In this document: one piece after another, positions 11,955-14,841 of the stretch | Layout of the letters: every line of letters begins with the position of its first letter | How positions within the stretch are numbered: position 1 is the stretch's first letter | Source of the DNA: Candidatus Bathyarchaeota archaeon | Lineage (GTDB): Archaea > Thermoproteota > Bathyarchaeia > TCS64 | NCBI GenBank assembly: GCA_030601645.1 | Contig: JAUWBQ010000021.1 | Location: 1 to 14,841, forward strand | DNA length: 14,841 nucleotides | Reading direction: 5' to 3' | Program-made: the position numbers and the translations under genes | The notes under the pieces: generated by a model | Seen by the model: the letters and a program-made list of their open reading frames with translations, nothing else | Databases searched by the model: none | What the model was told of the DNA's origin: nothing

Positions 11955-14489
11955 ATGACTCAACAGGCGATATCCCCAGAGGAGTTCTTCGGCTTCCAGC
12001 TCGGAAGCGACAGGAAGATCGCCCGATGGGATAGAATTGTGGAATATTTCAACCAACTGCAGCAGCAGAGCGACAAGATCAAGGTCGTGGATATGGGACC
12101 CTCCACTGAGGGCAACCCCTTTCTCCTCGTCACTATATCATCGGCAGAGAACCTAGCCAATCTGGAACAGATACGGCAGGACAACCTGAGGCTGAGCGAT
12201 CCTTGCGGCCTCTCCGAGGAGGAGGTTGAAGGCCTCATCGCCAATGGCAAAGCGGTCATCTGCCAGTCCATGAGCCTCCACGCCACTGAGATCGGGGGCA
12301 CCCAGATGGCACCGGAGCTCGCCTACGACCTCCTTACAAAGGAGGACGAGGAGACCAAGCGGATCTTGGACAACGTTGTCTTCCTCATGGTGCCGTGCTT
12401 CAACCCGGACGGCCAGATCATGGTCACAGACTGGTACAACCGCTGGCTGGACACCGAGTACGAGGGCGTCTACATGCCCTGGCTCTATCACAAGTACGTG
12501 GGCCACGACAACAACCGGGACGCCTTCCAGACCAACATGGTCGAGTCCAAGTACATGGCGAAGACCATGTTCAGGGACTGGATCCCCCAAGCCTACGTCG
12601 ACCACCATCACATGGGGAGCTACGGGGCTAGGCTATATGTCCCCCCCTACTGTGAGCCCATCCATCCCCATGGGGACCCCCTCATCTGGAGGGAGCACAG
12701 CTGGTACGGCGCTCACATGGCCTATAGGCTGGAGGAGGAGGGGAAGACGGGCATCATCAACGGCGCCCAGTTCCTCGCATGGGGCCACCTCGGCTTCCAC
12801 TGGATAACTATCTACCACAACATCGCGGGCATGCTCACAGAGTCCGCCAGCGCCAAGCTCGCCACCCCGTTATACATACACCAGAGCCAGCTGAAAGGGG
12901 ACAGACGTGGGACGCTGCCAGAGTACGAGGCCCAGACCAACTTCCCCCACCCCTGGCCCGGGGGCTGGTGGAGGCTGAGGGACATCGTGGAGCAGCAGTA
13001 CTTCTCCGCATGGGCCACCCTGGACATCGCCGCCCGGCACAGGGAGACGGTGCTGAGGAACGCCTATCTGAAGGCCAGTAGGCAGACGGAGAGAGGCACC
13101 TGCGGGACGCCAGTCGCCTATGTCATTCCCTGCGGTCAGCACGATCCAGTGACAGCCGCCAAGATGGTGGACAAGCTCTTCGTGCAGGGCATAAAGATCA
13201 AGGTGGCGAAGAAGGACTTCATGGGAGACGGCGTCATTTACCCGGCGGGATCTTATGCGGTCTTCCTCGACCAGCCCAAGAGCGGCCTGGTGAGGACCCT
13301 TCTAGGCAGGACGATCTACCCTGACAACGACTGGACCCGGAGCAGGGACGGGACCCCCAGGAGGCCCCAGGACACGGCGACAGACACCATGTTCGAGTTC
13401 ATGGGCGTCCGGGTGGACCCCATCGAGAGCTGCGTCGGCGGCGAGTTCGAGCGGGTCACCGAGGCGGGCTGGCCCGAGGGCGGCATACGCGGGGCTTCAG
13501 AACACGGCTACGTGCTAGACCCGAGAGTGAACGACAACTTCATCGCTGTGAACAGGCTTTTGGCTGAGGGGGCGAAGGTCTCTAGGGCCAAGGGCACTGT
13601 CAGCTGCGGTGAGGCTTGTATGCCTCATGGTGCGTTCATCGTCAGGGAGGCGGAAATATCCCTGCTGAAGAAGCTTTCAGAGGAACTCCACCTCGTCTTC
13701 TACCCCCTCGAGGAAGATGTCGAGAAATCAACGGTCAAGGCTCTCCGGATCGGCATGTACCAACGATACTGGGGGGGGAACATGGATGAAGGCTGGACCA
13801 GGTTCGTCCTGGAGCAGTTCGAGTTCCCCTACACCACGCTGATGGATGATGATATCAAGAAGGGAGGCTTGAAGAAGAAGTACGACGCGATCATCCTCCC
13901 CAACGACCCGGAGGCCATGATCACTGGCGTCGACATCGAGAAGTGGTGGGATAAACACTACCCCTGGCGGCCCCTGCCGACATTCCCGCCAGAGTACAGG
14001 AGTGGGATAGGCGAGGAAGGGGTCGAGGCTCTTAAGGAGTTCGTTGAGCAGGGCGGGACCCTGATCTGCTTCGATGGGGCGTCTGAGCTGGCCATCAACC
14101 GGTTCAAGCTGAAGATGAGGAACATCCTAGAGGACGTAGACGCCAAGGAGTTCTTCTGCCCAGGCTCGACCCTCCACGCCTGCTTCGATAACTGCCACCC
14201 TGCGGCCCACGGGATGCCCGAGGACAGCCTGATCTTCTTCTGGAACAGCCAAGCCTTCGAGATCCTCCCCTCGGCGGACAACGACAAGTACGAGGTAGTC
14301 GCAAGCTACCCGGAGAGGGAGATCCTGAAGAGCGGATGGCTCATCGGCGAGGAGAAGATCAAGAGGAAGGCGGCGATGGTCGTGGCCAGGTACGGCGACG
14401 GGAAGATTGTCCTCATGGGCTTCAGGCCCCAGCACAGGGCCCAGACCCACGGCACCTTCAAGCTGGTCTTCAACAGCCTGCTGGGCTGA
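11955..14489 (+). CDS. M14-type zinc metallopeptidase with C-terminal GATase-like domain
   Basis: An 844-residue protein. The N-terminal third is an M14 carboxypeptidase-like domain: SLHATEIGG (zinc ligands His109 and Glu112), FNPDGQ (149-154), HDNNRDAF (184-191, with the substrate-binding Arg188), YVDHHHMGS (third zinc ligand among His217-219), and GMLTESAS (Glu296, the expected catalytic base). All catalytic elements are present. A middle region (about 380-590) is of unknown role. Residues about 597-844 (RIGMYQRYWGG, YDAIILPND, LKEFVEQGGTLICFDG) look like a class I glutamine-amidotransferase-like fold without the usual nucleophile Cys motif. There is no signal peptide, unlike many secreted relatives, so it should act in the cytoplasm. 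The ATG at 11955 has no Shine-Dalgarno sequence, consistent with a short leader. It is divergent from the membrane operon with a shared control region. The substrate is unknown. Confidence 0.87.
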   Translation: MTQQAISPEEFFGFQLGSDRKIARWDRIVEYFNQLQQQSDKIKVVDMGPSTEGNPFLLVTISSAENLANLEQIRQDNLRLSDPCGLSEEEVEGLIANGKAVICQSMSLHATEIGGTQMAPELAYDLLTKEDEETKRILDNVVFLMVPCFNPDGQIMVTDWYNRWLDTEYEGVYMPWLYHKYVGHDNNRDAFQTNMVESKYMAKTMFRDWIPQAYVDHHHMGSYGARLYVPPYCEPIHPHGDPLIWREHSWYGAHMAYRLEEEGKTGIINGAQFLAWGHLGFHWITIYHNIAGMLTESASAKLATPLYIHQSQLKGDRRGTLPEYEAQTNFPHPWPGGWWRLRDIVEQQYFSAWATLDIAARHRETVLRNAYLKASRQTERGTCGTPVAYVIPCGQHDPVTAAKMVDKLFVQGIKIKVAKKDFMGDGVIYPAGSYAVFLDQPKSGLVRTLLGRTIYPDNDWTRSRDGTPRRPQDTATDTMFEFMGVRVDPIESCVGGEFERVTEAGWPEGGIRGASEHGYVLDPRVNDNFIAVNRLLAEGAKVSRAKGTVSCGEACMPHGAFIVREAEISLLKKLSEELHLVFYPLEEDVEKSTVKALRIGMYQRYWGGNMDEGWTRFVLEQFEFPYTTLMDDDIKKGGLKKKYDAIILPNDPEAMITGVDIEKWWDKHYPWRPLPTFPPEYRSGIGEEGVEALKEFVEQGGTLICFDGASELAINRFKLKMRNILEDVDAKEFFCPGSTLHACFDNCHPAAHGMPEDSLIFFWNSQAFEILPSADNDKYEVVASYPEREILKSGWLIGEEKIKRKAAMVVARYGDGKIVLMGFRPQHRAQTHGTFKLVFNSLLG

Positions 14490-14498
14490 ATCCCCCCA

Positions 14499-14517
14499 TT
14501 TTTTCATACCGTTTTTT
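14499..14517 (+). terminator. Paired T-runs after the M14 gene
   Basis: Two runs of six T residues (14499-14504 and 14512-14517) start ten bases past the TGA stop. They form a typical archaeal terminator, although the next reading frame begins immediately after. Confidence 0.55.
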
Positions 14518-14519
14518 CC

Positions 14520-14841
14520 ATGAAACACCCGGTTTCGCTGAGATGGGATAAGGTTGATATCCTCCATTCCATCAGTTCTCCTTGGAGCCCGGTGAAAGGG
14601 ATAATCGAAAGAATCCGGCTAAAGATCAAACAGCCGAGGGCGAGTGAACCAAAGAAGAAGCCCTACTTCATGGTCAGGTTCAGATGGTGGCGGCCCTTCA
14701 ACTTGGAAGAGTTCGCAGGGGAGTATGGCAACAGGTATGAGATCGAGGCCAGGCCCCTCTACGTCGGGTGGGGGAAGATCGATATCTTCGCGGAGACCCG
14801 TCGCGAGTTCAGGGTGAAGGCCGACACTCTGAACGCCTTCC
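14520..14841 (+). CDS. Unidentified protein, N-terminal part, truncated by the window edge
   Basis: An open frame runs from ATG 14520 to the right edge without a stop (107 codons). I do not recognise a family. The first 45 residues are mixed, followed by a basic linker (KIKQPRASEPKKKP) and a clearly protein-like stretch with strong aromatic and charged character: YFMVRFRWWRPFNLEEF, then YGNRYEIEARPLYVGWGKIDIF and REFRVKAD. This suggests a soluble, beta-rich domain. The start is uncertain. ATG 14520 has no ribosome binding site and sits two bases after the T-runs. GTG 14592 in the same frame has GGAG six bases before it (14584-14587), so the protein may begin there. Same strand as the M14 gene, 30 bases after its stop if ATG 14520 is used. 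No function proposed. Confidence 0.55.
   Translation, partial: MKHPVSLRWDKVDILHSISSPWSPVKGIIERIRLKIKQPRASEPKKKPYFMVRFRWWRPFNLEEFAGEYGNRYEIEARPLYVGWGKIDIFAETRREFRVKADTLNAF

Overview
The window looks archaeal. Most genes have a TTTAAA- or TTATATA-like box 10 to 40 bases upstream of the start. Leaders are short, ribosome binding sites are of the GGAGGTGA type, and several genes end in T-rich tracts rather than hairpins. The DNA is GC-rich with heavy use of AGG for arginine. Gene content (many peptidases and amidohydrolases, MFS export or uptake, no biosynthetic operon) fits an uncultured protein-degrading archaeon. A Bathyarchaeia-like origin is plausible, but this is a guess from gene content and signals, not from a marker gene.

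Layout, left to right. (1) Positions 1-194, minus: the N-terminal end of an M24/creatinase-type peptidase. (2) 341-1516, plus: an M20-family amidohydrolase of the AbgB/M20D2 type, convergent with (3) 1565-2038, minus: a protein of the L-2-amino-thiazoline-4-carboxylate hydrolase family. (4) 2197-3432, plus: an MFS transporter. (5) 3527-5011, plus: an M81 (MlrC-like) metallopeptidase. (6) 5109-5213: a 34-residue basic, single-span micro-protein. (7) 5225-5907, minus: a HAD phosphatase that appears broken by a frameshift and an in-frame TAG. (8) 5983-6372, plus: a VOC-fold metalloenzyme. (9) 6484-8259, plus: an N-acyl-D-amino-acid deacylase with its full metal-ligand set. (10) 8262-8621, minus: a conserved-looking protein of unknown function.

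The most interesting part is 8746-11706, minus: four tightly packed, translationally coupled genes that encode only membrane proteins. The first resembles the uncharacterised DUF6754 family and places a domain in the cytoplasm. The third should place a domain outside. The other two are multi-span proteins. Together they look like one membrane complex of unknown function. Across an AT-rich 248-base divergent control region lies an 844-residue M14-type metallopeptidase with a glutamine-amidotransferase-like C-terminal domain (11955-14489). This control region contains a perfect 9-base-arm inverted repeat at the peptidase promoter. A further gene of unknown function begins at about 14520 and runs off the window.

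Functionally, the window combines hydrolases for peptide ends, N-acyl amino acids and D-amino-acid derivatives with one transporter. This suggests scavenging of modified or racemised peptides. The four-gene membrane module does not obviously belong to that pathway and is the best candidate for an undescribed system.
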